Positions 1-12,850 of a stretch of DNA of 64,000 nt are shown piece after piece. Every line of letters begins with the position of its first letter. The stretch's first letter is position 1. The notes under the pieces are model-generated. The model had not been told where the DNA came from. It saw nothing but the letters and a program-made list of their open reading frames with translations, and did not search any database. The translations under genes and the position numbers were made by a program. Origin of the DNA: Phlegmacium glaucopus (taxonomy: Eukaryota > Basidiomycota > Agaricomycetes > Agaricales > Cortinariaceae). Location of the stretch: the NCBI GenBank assembly GCA_015039465.1, contig MU130539.1:294870-358869 (forward strand), in the 5' to 3' direction.

Positions 1-412
1 TATCATTGAGGACCATGATGCGTACAAAAGGTTTGGTGGGATTGCAGGTAAGTATTACCATCCATGCCTCAGGATCTCATAGAGTCATAGTAATCTGACA
101 TTGCAATTTCTAGGTCTTCGTGTTGCACAGGTTCGCATCATTTTCGAGCTTCCACCCCAGTTCGGATATTACCTGCATCCCTTGGCATATGTGGAATGGT
201 TCACGTCTTTGGGAAACCCTGACCCTCTGACGGGCATGCACACCGTCACTCGTTCAACGTGTCAATCTCACAGGAATGTTTCGATTGTCCCAGTAACTCA
301 AATTGCACGTGGGTGTCATCTCATTGCAAAATCCGGTAGGGAAATCAGTTTGGCTTGGACAACGGACAATGTATTAGAACAACAGGGCATTTATTATTAT
401 GTTAATCCATAT

Positions 413-420
413 GTACATGT
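413..420. repeat. Left 8-bp target site duplication GTACATGT
   Basis: GTACATGT lies directly before the first base of the MITE terminal repeat and is repeated exactly at 1036-1043 after its last base. A perfect 8-bp duplication is the hallmark of hAT-superfamily insertion. Confidence 0.85.
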
Positions 421-1035
421 TAGGGTTACCAAAGTTCGGTTCAGAACTGACTCATGAACCTGAACTGAATTGAACTGAACTGAATTATCAGTTCAGTTCA
501 GTTCAGGTTCAGGCATTTAGAGATTTATGGTTCATGCAGTTCAAACTGAACTGAACTGCTGAACCATTAGGTCCTAGAAGGCCAGGCAATTCTCTTCTTT
601 TGACTTAACATTTTCTGGAAAGTGATCCTTCAGTAATTTATGAACATTGGAATGGTTTGGCAGTCCTTTTTAGTATGAAACAATGGCTAAGGAAGGAGGT
701 AATGGCCAGACTTGGTATGTGATGTTATTATGTCAGCATAGATTAGTACTGCCTATTTAGGAAAATAAATATAAATCAATGGTTTTCTGTGTTCTAAAGG
801 AGTTCTGAGATCATATATAAGTGGAAATCAAGTGGCTAAGGGCTCAAGAAGGTCTTTGTACAATAAATTTTCAGAAAAAGGTAAAATTTCAGATTTTATA
901 ATGGTTCTTCAGTTCAGTTCAGTTTGAACCAGTTCTTAAATGGTTCAGTTCAGTTCAGGACCATATACAAACAGTTCAGTTCAGTTCAGGCTGAGGAGGT
1001 GAAGAACTGAACTGAACTGAACTTTTGTAACCCTA
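421..1035. mobile_element. hAT-like MITE made of GTTCAG/CTGAAC repeats, 615 bp
   Basis: The element starts TAGGGTTACCAAAGTTC and its reverse complement starts TAGGGTTACAAAAGTTC. The terminal inverted repeats extend about 24 bp with two mismatches and are bracketed by perfect 8-bp duplications (413-420 and 1036-1043). Both subterminal zones (about 437-565 and 908-1022) are packed with GTTCAGTTCAG units in both orientations, able to form hairpins, as expected for subterminal transposase-binding repeats. The middle (about 570-900) is AT-rich and has no coding capacity, so the element is non-autonomous. The near-identical ends and perfect duplication suggest a fairly recent insertion. The hAT assignment rests on duplication length and the TAGGGTT end; no transposase is in the window. 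Confidence 0.85.
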
Positions 1036-1043
1036 GTACATGT
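1036..1043. repeat. Right 8-bp target site duplication GTACATGT
   Basis: This is the exact copy of 413-420, immediately after the MITE terminal bases GTAACCCTA. Confidence 0.85.
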
Positions 1044-1074
1044 AGATATGTTTACAATCTTTCGGTGTTGTTAA

Positions 1075-1955
1075 ATATGACAGTTGGAAACAAAAGACGA
1101 ATATCTGGCTACAAAACCGGTGATTATGATTTATGTTACATAATTACTTGTTACCAGTCAGCGAATTTTAGGGAATTGGCTACAGAGCACTGGTAGCGTT
1201 GATTGCCCTGGTAGTGCCTTGCTGGTACCTATGTTGGAGGGAGAGATCACAAGAACCTCATGAAAAACTATATTTATCAATTGAAGATCGTGTGGAACCT
1301 ACGCAGCCTCCATAAGGCACTAATGAAACATGGCAAGCATTATTACATGGATTGGATACCGGGAGCTATCAACTTAGGAGGTGATCTATGACTGGGAATG
1401 TTTTTTCCTGATGTCGCCAATGCCAACTTGAAGTATGGAGCATTACTTAGCAACCTTGATGTCTTGATTTGTTCTTGAAATCTTTGATTTGTTCTTGATT
1501 TGTTCTTGAAAACAAAGGTTTTACTTGAAATTTCCATCTCCGACTTGAATTCTACTTTTTGTACTTAAGTATTTTTTCTACAAGTAAATTACTCGAAAAT
1601 AAGTAGCTCAAGAAAGATTCAAGCCTTGAAAGGGGTAAAAGTAACTGTCAAGTGAAAATGTGTTTTGCTGATGCTACTCTATCTAGGAACAGGTTTGAGT
1701 AGAGCTACATGCAACAACTCTGTACTTGCGTAATTGACAAGGCAATTCTAGGGAGAAGCTCTCACCTCCATACCTTGCACAAAAAATTTTGAGCTTTTCA
1801 CAGAGCTTCATGACTTCACATCGCATGGGTAAAATTCAAATCATCGATATCGATAGTACGAACTCCACCACAGGCAACTATGCATTATAGCATTCTTTGT
1901 AACAGGGGCCTTAGGCTTTTGTATGTAAGATTTTGGTTTTGCGCGAGGTTTACGG
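1075..1955. other. Non-coding, AT-rich transposon-flank sequence
   Basis: I see no supportable gene here; open frames are short and lack conserved motifs. A local repeat TTGATTTGTTCTTGA occurs at 1464-1478 and 1484-1498, with a third partial copy to about 1509. ACTTG/CAAGT words are over-represented from about 1420 to 1660, which could mark another decayed non-autonomous element, but I could not find matching terminal inverted repeats or a target duplication. Confidence 0.5.
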
Positions 1956-2146
1956 TGTTGGAATGGTGGATTCCGCGTGCGAGCTGCAAGGAGCACGGAC
2001 CAGCGGATATTACTAATGGTTACTTAGGTATATAAGGCTCGTTTTGTATCGTAGTATAGTTATCCGTTTGCAATGAGTTAACGCTCTACTCTGCCAAACG
2101 GTTAATAGAAACCGGTCTATGAACAGTACGACCTCGTATTTCTACA
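1956..2146 (+). mobile_element. Possible solo LTR
   Basis: The segment begins TGTTGGAATGG and ends TTTCTACA, giving the TGT..ACA ends of a retroelement LTR. It carries a TATA-like TATATAAGG at 2029-2037. The flanking 5-mers are TACGG (1951-1955) and TACCG (2147-2151), a target duplication with one mismatch. No gag or pol sequence lies beside it. This is a structural guess; no second LTR copy is present for comparison. Confidence 0.3.
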
Positions 2147-2668
2147 TACCGGTGGGTTCAGGACCAGCAGGCATTTTCAACTTTGTAATCATACTATCAA
2201 TGCTATTTGCTCGACTCCTTATGACGAAAATTCTGTCATTCCACCCTTAGTACTACATATACCCTGTTAAGTTGAGCATTATTCCAATAAATTGCAAGCA
2301 GTTGGTGGCGTTCCCAACCCTATGTCGTCGCCATTCATCAGTACAAATAAAATTCCCACCTACTCCTATAATGCATATTGGGGTCCCCGGGCCTATGCAT
2401 TATGCACCCTATTTCCCTGCGTCCCATGGTGGTTCCGACGCCAGACCTATGCATTATGTAATAGGTTTATGCATCATGGACGTTATGCATTATGAAAACT
2501 TCTACTGTATCAACATTTCAGAGATTAGGCATGGGACCGTATTTTATTTGTTTATAAACAAATGTTAAGTCTCATCGTGGTAAAGCAACAAATGTTGAGT
2601 TTAGGCCCCGGGGAGACCTTGCTTTACAGCAAGGTGATATCTACTTCGAATTAGTTACATACTGGGAT
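2147..2668. other. Intergenic sequence downstream of CDC5, with an ATGCAT repeat cluster
   Basis: No gene is supported. The 99-codon frame at 2272-2568 largely reflects a cluster of TATGCATTATG-type words. The part next to 2669 probably holds the 3' untranslated region of the minus-strand CDC5 gene. Confidence 0.5.
2371..2494. repeat. Cluster of TATGCATTATG words
   Basis: TATGCATTATG occurs at 2394-2404, 2448-2458 and 2484-2494, with the variant TATGCATCATG at 2468-2478 and a further AATGCATATT near 2371. Two copies share the longer word CCTATGCATTATG. Another TATGCATTAT lies at 1879. The core ATGCAT is self-complementary. The function is unknown. Confidence 0.6.
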
Positions 2669-5583
<2,915 letters not shown>

Positions 5584-5850
5584 TATGGTTGTAAGCAAAG
5601 TGTCGGCAACTTTACATAATCTAAGTAAGAATAATAAGACGCCGATACCCCTCCTGCTGCCTGCAGGCGCCTTCGACAACCTCTGAAAGTCAACTAAAAG
5701 TTGCATTGTGAGCCAAGTTGTCGTCGTTCAGGCATATCGTGCTGTATTCTGTCTCTCTTCCTACCTTTTCTTTTTCAAAAAATTCCTTCTTTCTTTTGAT
5801 CACCGTCAGCAATCGATTGAAAACCGGTCCAACATCTTTCTCAAAGCTTC

Positions 5851-8800
5851 ATGGATCCACAAATGGACTCCATGAACAACTTGAAGTCCGTCCATAGACT
5901 GTCTCTCTCTGCCACCCCGTCTCATTATTGGTTCTAGAGCCAAGGCCCCCGTCGTTCGTGGTGCACGCGCTTGCACAGTATGTCGCGCTGCAAAGGTATT
6001 CAACCCCCACTGCCACCTGTCTTCTCTCATGTCTTCTTAGATGAAGTGCGTCGGCGCGGAAGATGGACAAAAGCAATGTCAACGATGCAAGCGCGCCAAT
6101 GCTCAGTCAGTTCTTTTCCTTTTCCTTCCCGCCCAAACTGATAAAAGACAGGTGCATATTTGAAAAGCATAGACGGGGCCGTAAACCGGGTTCAAAGTAG
6201 GTTTCTACTTCGCCTACCCCCATAATCATAAACAATGATATTTCCTAGACTGTCCGAGGCTTCAAAAATGCTCCGTCGTCTTGAAAAAGGACTCAACTCT
6301 GCCAAGATGAAGTCTCACCCTTCAGAACCAACCTCACCTTACAATACCGATGAACTCCGCAATCCTAATCAACCAGATCCTTCTTACCTTACTATCCGCA
6401 CCTCAGACCCCACTTTCTGTCCTCCAAGCGCGCATTTTCCAGCAAATGATCTTCCCCCTCCAAGTATGCCGACCTATCCCATTCCAGATGGTTATCCCCC
6501 TTCAAGTAATGGCTCTAGAAATATGGATATTATGGACGAAGAAGAAGACGATGATGACGACCCTGACAGACACGACGAGGCCTTTTTCCCTGCTAAACTT
6601 ATCAAGAGAGAGAACCAGCGGAATTCCTTCTTCAGAACGATCCTAAACCCAGAAGAAGTTCCTACTTCTGCTCCCCTTAATAGAAGCAACTCCTTTTCTC
6701 CCCCTCACCAAGTTGTGCCAACTTCTAGTGGCCTCAGCGACCCTATTACAGCCGGTATCATAACGGACAAAGAGGCTGTAACATTATTCGATGCTATTTT
6801 CCTTCGCCTTAATCCATTCATCAACCTCTTTGATCCTGCGCTACATACGGTATCATATGTTCGTTCGAAGTGTCCATTCCTATTTACTACGCTCATCATG
6901 GCGGGCTGCAAATTCTTTCAAGCGGAACGATTCAAACAATGTCAAAAGCTCGCAAACGAATTTGCAGTTCGGGCATTTGCAGAGACTTGGAAACGTGTTG
7001 AAGTAGTCCAGGCTTTCGCCTGTCTGACTTACTGGAAAGATCCCGACGACAACGTCAGTGTCTCACAGCAGCTTTACAACCAACTATTTAATATTTATTT
7101 TTTTCTTGTAGCGCACCTGGACATTTATTGGTTACGTTCGTGAAATGACTAAAGATTATTGTTCTTCTTCACTCTGACGTTTTGCTTTTAGGCCTGTCGA
7201 ATGGCAGTTGAACTGGGGCTCAATCGTTATGTTGTGAATCCACCCGCCAATGAAACCGATTTTCAGAAATTGGAACGGCGCAACAGGGAACGCACTTATC
7301 TAGTCTTATTTGTGCACGACCGCAGTTTAAGTATGCAAACTGGTAGGCACTGGATGCTCCCAGAGGACGACCTTGTCAGAAACGCCAAAACCTGGCATGA
7401 GAGAGGCGGAAGTGTTATTCGCCCCGAGGATGTCATCGTTGCTGCATTTGTAACGCTGCGTCGAATTGCTGTACGTTGATGGCATCAATCTCAGAAGTGG
7501 CAGGAACTCATTCATGAACAGGCGGAGACAACAGATATATTTAACTCCTCCAAGGGTTCCGTATTAAATGGCAATGCTGATATCAATTACGACGTCGTTC
7601 TTTCAAACTGTAATGCGAGATTGACGAAATGGGATGAAGATTGGCGAGTCGAGCTGGAACGGGGTGAGCCGAGCAGGCCTTTATTACATCTTTCGATATT
7701 AACTCGATTTTTCAGCCAGAGGGGAAAAATTCCATTTCTCATTCCTTACTTTCTTCCGATTATACGTCAGACTATTTTTGAATAGTTTCGGAATTCAAGC
7801 CTCCATGCTACCGGTGAGTCGCTCAGATACCTAACAATATATATACAACGGTACTTAATGTCGCTTAGGGAAGCCATCAACCCCCCAGCTTGCAAGCTTT
7901 TTCAACATGTTGTACAAGTGCTCTCGACTCTTTGCGTATTGTTTCACAAGAATTTCCGGAAATGCACGTCCTGGTAAGTAAGGGTTGTTTATGGCCTGTC
8001 CTTATTTATTTAAATAATATGCAGCACTATGGTCAAGATTCAATCACAGTAATGACAGCATATTCAGCTGTGTTTCTACTGAAGGTATGAAAAGAGATCT
8101 ATAGCTATTCTGTGATTTAATGATCCGTTCCTGTCTCGCAGCTCCTTCGAAGTCCCAACACCTCGCATGAATTCAACTCGGACACAATGAGCGAGATCCA
8201 TGCCTTGATTACTCAGACTGCCGATGCTTATCAAGAGGCTTCGTCCTCCTCCCATTCCCCTGTATCGATCTCTGCCGCATACCATTCCCGGTTTCTTCGT
8301 CATTTGGTTCATAAAGACATTTTCAAAGCCCGGAAGAGTGAAAGAGAGCGGCATATTGGTGTTCCAATTGATCCCCGGCTACAAGGTATGAAAGCCGCCG
8401 TGTCAGCTCGCGGTCACCTATCTATTAATGTAATTTGCCGCTTACTCGACCAATCCATCAGCTTCAACTGCACAAAACATGGTTCAGAGTTCCTCTTCTC
8501 AAGTTTATCCCCATCAGATACAGCGCTCACGTGAACCTCAGCAAGGCTTCCATTTTCCCGCCTCGCCCCATTTGCCTGCACATCCTCATCATGCAAACCC
8601 AAGTGACCAGGGGTATCAACTTGATTCGCAAACAAGAAACCCAATTGATCATGGACAATCAACAGGAGCGGTTCATTATTCCGGTAGCTACTTCCCACCC
8701 GGGCCCCATCATGCAACCGAACTTGATGCACATTACTGGAAAAATATGTTTCTCGAACTCGGTTTTGGGGAGAATGTCGACCCGCATGCTTTGCCCACCG

Positions 8801-8952
8801 CAGTTCCTGCTAACATTTCTGCCACAATGCCGCATTATATGGAAAATTCTCATCGCCAACACATTACCCATCAACAGCATGCTCAACAAGTCTTACAACC
8901 GCAAGGACAAATACATTACCACCCTATGCACCTTGCGAGTTATGGTCACTAG
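5851..8952 (+). CDS. Zn2Cys6 fungal transcription factor
   Basis: This is a binuclear zinc-cluster DNA-binding regulator. The ATG at 5851 opens MDPQMDSMNNLK. Introns about 5887-5932, 5998-6040 and 6107-6151 are needed to keep frame, after which the cluster reads ACTVCRAAK-MKCVGAEDGQ-KQCQRCKRANA-QCIFEKHRRGRKPGSK, with all six cysteines present, then LSEASKMLRRLEKGLNSAK. A Ser/Pro- and Asp/Glu-rich linker (EEEDDDDDP near 6540) precedes the fungal transcription-factor homology region (GIITDKEAVTLFDAIFLRLNP, then CRMAVELGLNRY near 7195). The last exon is Gln/His/Pro-rich and ends at 8952. The zinc-cluster region recalls the Lentinula PriB-type factors, but I cannot settle orthology. Target genes are unknown. 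The gene appears intact, with about ten introns. Confidence 0.85.
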
Positions 8953-9103
8953 CCCGTTGAGTGGTCACTGTACTAATTTTGTCACCGTCTCCAATTCTTG
9001 CTACTGTAATAGCTCCAAGATGTTTGTAATTTCATAATGACCACAACTTTTTTGCTTTTTGGCTACTTTCTGCAAACGCATTATTTTTGTAAAGAAAATG
9101 TAT

Positions 9104-10503
9104 CTAGGATTCTACACCTATAGAGAATATTATGACCGTCTGGCCGATCGCTGCTACTATTCTAGGAATGCCAGCCAGAGCTAAGAAGTCAAAATCACGG
9201 ATAAAATTAGGTTTAGGTCGAAGATTGAACACCGTGGGGGCCGCATGTACGAAACTGCAATTATGAATATGAATTACAGCACCCCTATTAGGCGATTGAT
9301 TGGATATTGCAAAGTGTTCAGAGTAAGTCTGACACCACCTGCATTTGTGGAAATATTAAAAAATGAAAATAAATGACATAGAAAATACATACCGGAAGAT
9401 GTGACCACCTTCAGCAAAACTGTTTCCAGACACGGACGGTGTTCCTCCTCGAAGTTTTGACATGTCCCACAAGGAAAATTTCGGCCCATAAACACCGCCA
9501 ATTCTGTGAACAGTTGAAATTAGATATCGCCTTCTAAAATCCTAGCAAGGAACTTGCAAATCAACAGCATCACTTCGCCAATCCACGGATGCGGACCATT
9601 GTGACGGACCGCCCATGCAAGAAATCGATAGGGCGGAAGGTTCTATGAGCTCGACGAGGCTGGAGTGCCGAAGAGCACCTGGATCACTTTCATCAGGCTC
9701 AGACCGCCAGTCGGTCAGATAGACGGCGCCATGGCAGTCCGATACAAGAAACTCTTTACTAGTCGATGGATGGGAACGTATTGATGTCAATGGATGAGGG
9801 AAAGATATGACGTAGGCAGTTGGTTGAGGCCTTGAGGATGGCGAAGGTGAGAGAGAGAGGGACATTGGTGAGTGGGGCGACGACGATTCAATATCGGCTG
9901 CTGGGTGTAGATCCCACACCATGAGCATTTTGTCGTCTATAACGGAAATCTGAGTTGAAAGGTATCCTGAAGGAGCTGCGACTAAAAAAAACACCTGATA
10001 CTGTCGCCACATAACGCGCGCTGTCCTCATCCCAACCACCACAAAATACCATGTCATTTACCTTGCCATGGTGTCCACTAAGACCACCCCCAAATGGAAA
10101 TACATGCTCTGGTGCGAATGAAGATTTTGTCAAAAGATGAAGACCAAAGTCTATACTCGCTGCAGTGAGCCTTTTTGATATAATAAGTGAGGAAGATATG
10201 AAGGAGGATGGAAATACTGAACTCGATAATCCATTTGTCACTAGAAGAAGGGGAGACTGTGCGAGATGACCAGGCGAGGGCAGTTATCCGTGAGCCAATA
10301 TGAAAGGAGGCGATTGGACGACATTGAGCGTGTTCCTATATAATATTTTTGTAGTTGGATGAAAATGCAGGATATAAAATACATACTACTTGAACAATGT
10401 CTACTGAGTGCTCGCCGCCAATAGCAAGCAAGTCAGTGGCATCCTGGTTGCGGCATGGACGAAGAGAATAAATTTGAGTTGGATGTACGAATTCAAGGTC
10501 CAT
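9104..10503 (-). CDS. NUP37: WD40 nucleoporin NUP37
   Basis: This is a beta-propeller subunit of the Nup107-160 (Y) complex of the nuclear pore scaffold. The start ATG at 10503 gives MDLEFVHPTQIYSLRPC and then LLAIGGEHSVDIVQV before the first intron. Later exons carry DKMLMVWDLHP, the conserved block FPHPLTSIRSHPSTSKEFLV, HGAVYLTDWRSEPDESDP, then (in a shifted frame relative to the longest open frame) VYGPKFSLWDMSKLRGG and EGGHIFR, and a last exon with SEHFAISNQSPNRGAVIHIH ending at 9104. The match to basidiomycete Nup37 is from memory of these blocks. The stop is 151 bp from the convergent transcription-factor stop. The first 49 bp overlap, antisense, the small ORF at 10455. Confidence 0.8.
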
Positions 10504-10664
10504 ATCCAGCGTTCATGACAAGAAAGGGTCCAAATCCCCTGCTTTTTGCTGCACTCTCACTCTCATCCTTTGCTATTTTCTACGCAGTCATAAAATATAG
10601 AGAGAGCACTTCTCTGAACCCTCGACAAGCAGATCACCCTCTTTTACCGCCTCGTCGCCACTGA
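10455..10664 (+). CDS. Small single-pass membrane protein, upstream of UMP kinase
   Basis: This 69-codon intronless ORF reads MDEENKFELDVRIQG, then PLLFAALSLSSFAIFYAVIKY, a good transmembrane helix, then a basic/proline tail ending PLLPPRRH. I do not recognise a characterised family, though it resembles small uncharacterised basidiomycete membrane proteins. If translation starts at 10455 it overlaps NUP37 by 49 bp in antisense. The in-frame ATG at 10515 (MTRKGPNPLLF) would avoid that overlap and is an alternative start. The stop at 10662-10664 is followed after only four bases (ATTC) by the UMP kinase ATG at 10669, in a different frame. The two ORFs therefore probably share one transcript, or this ORF acts as a long upstream ORF. 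Confidence 0.55.
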   Translation: MDEENKFELDVRIQGPYPAFMTRKGPNPLLFAALSLSSFAIFYAVIKYRESTSLNPRQADHPLLPPRRH

Positions 10665-10668
10665 ATTC

Positions 10669-11575
<907 letters not shown>

Positions 11576-11591
11576 ATAGCTTTATGTGGAA

Positions 11592-12833
11592 TCAATCGTA
11601 TACCTTTATACCATGTTCAAGTCCATTCACATTGCAAACCGCGCGACCCCCTTCAGAAATGTTGTGAATGGCACCATCCGAACAGACTAAATGAGCATCC
11701 TTGTCTTCCATGTCCTATGTATGCCAAGGTCAGTAGAGGTTAACAAGTGAAGATTGAAGACGTACTGGAATCCATTCCCAACCACCACAACGTATGTACT
11801 CAACTACCGCAGGCCCATCTCCTTCTGTAACAACTTCGCCGTCCTTATTGTATCTCATTTCTACGTGTAATCCATCGCGATATGCGGCTCCGAGGACTGC
11901 CCATAACTTGGCGACAAAGCCAGCCCTCACTTCGACGGTGTCTTCGACTATTGTTGGACTTTGGAAAGGTCGAAGAATGACAATGTCGCAAGATGGAGAG
12001 GAAGGGGGCAGAGTTCGGGTCAAAGGAGTTATTCGGAAAGCTGGTTCTAAACGATCGACATTGACAGTTGAGAGGAAGTAAATAAAAGGGCCTTCAAGGT
12101 GCACTAGAGGGTTGTGTAATGTTGAATTGGGATGATGGACAAATGACTTGGTTTGAAAGTCGTATATCTGGACGACGCCTAATGGCAACGAAGGTAATAA
12201 ATTGAGTTGACTCTTGTACCATTTAGAACTATTCTGTTGCGCGGCAATTTTGAATCTGTACGTTGATTATTTTCCGGCCGTTTAGAAAAAAGTAGAATGA
12301 AGGACTCGCCTCTCAATACCGGGGTACTGATCCCTCAGGCTCTCTGAATGATGGAGGATGGAGGCATGCAACGAGGTAGAGACGACGACAGCAGACAAAG
12401 TGATTTGTGAAGTTGAAGAGAAGGTAGTGGTTGCAAGGGATAACGGTGAAGGGGGCTTTTTGTTGATAAAAGAAAGCAAAGATTGGAGGCGATAAGCGAC
12501 ATGGTCTTCTTCTGCCCCTTCCTCTTGAAGAAAGAGAGATGAATACAAAGCATTTGCAGTTCCACAAGGGACTAGAACAAAATGAATATGATGAGATGAG
12601 ACTGTATTGATAATTTCATGAAGAGTGCCATCGCCAGAGCCCAAAATGACGGTTATAGGTTTATCTTGGAACTGAGAGATGAAAGATGGGGCATGTTCTG
12701 GTGAAGTAGTTTGAAGGGTATGATCCACGGTTATCTCATGAGCCTTTAAAAGCGGAAAAACATGGTTATTGAAGAATGATGCAGCGGACCTGTTACCGCA
12801 GACAGGGTTTATAACAACGAGGAGCAGAGACAT
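11592..12833 (-). CDS. Sphingosine/diacylglycerol kinase-like protein (DAGK catalytic fold)
   Basis: The protein belongs to the lipid-kinase/ATP-NAD-kinase-like fold. The start ATG at 12833 gives MSLLLVVINPVCGNRSA, the usual N-terminal strand of the DAGK domain. VILGSGDGTLHEIINTV is the glycine-rich nucleotide-binding motif (GGDGTLNE in classical members, with Ser for Gly here), and LVPCGTANALY corresponds to the PxGTxN motif. The downstream domain includes LPLGVVQIYDFQ and a C-terminus HGIKVYD ending at 11592. It is shorter than Lcb4-type sphingosine kinases, so the substrate is uncertain. Introns lie near 12240-12300 and 11715-11765. Its ATG is only 17 bp from the divergent PhoD-like gene, so the two leaders must run into each other. 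Confidence 0.8.
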
Positions 12834-12850
12834 CGTGTGTTTCACGTCAA

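Larger units (their letters stand above)
1..1074 (+). pseudogene. C-terminal end of a transposon-associated protein, split by a MITE
   Basis: The left window edge enters an exon reading IIEDHDAYKRF, an intron follows (about 48-110, GTAAGT..TTTCTAG), and a second exon runs from 111. It contains LRVAQVRIIFELPP, HPLAYVEWFT, GMHTVTRST and a tail WTTDNVLEQ..YYVNPYVH. From memory this tail belongs to a large family of proteins found near KDZ/Plavaka-type DNA transposons in Agaricomycetes; the exact superfamily is uncertain. The reading frame now runs into the MITE and stops at 457. If the MITE and one target-duplication copy are removed, the same frame continues V-D-M-F-T-I-F-R-C-C to a stop at 1072-1074, so the original C-terminus is still readable. 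The gene is also cut by the window edge, so its N-terminal part cannot be judged. Confidence 0.55.

Noticed and set aside
1343..1537. Minus-strand 65-codon open frame
   Set aside because: It is low complexity, built from the TTGATTTGTTCTTGA repeat, and has no domain.
2272..2568. 98-codon open frame downstream of CDC5
   Set aside because: Its codons are generated by ATGCAT repeats (recurrent Met-His-Tyr), with no homology recognised.
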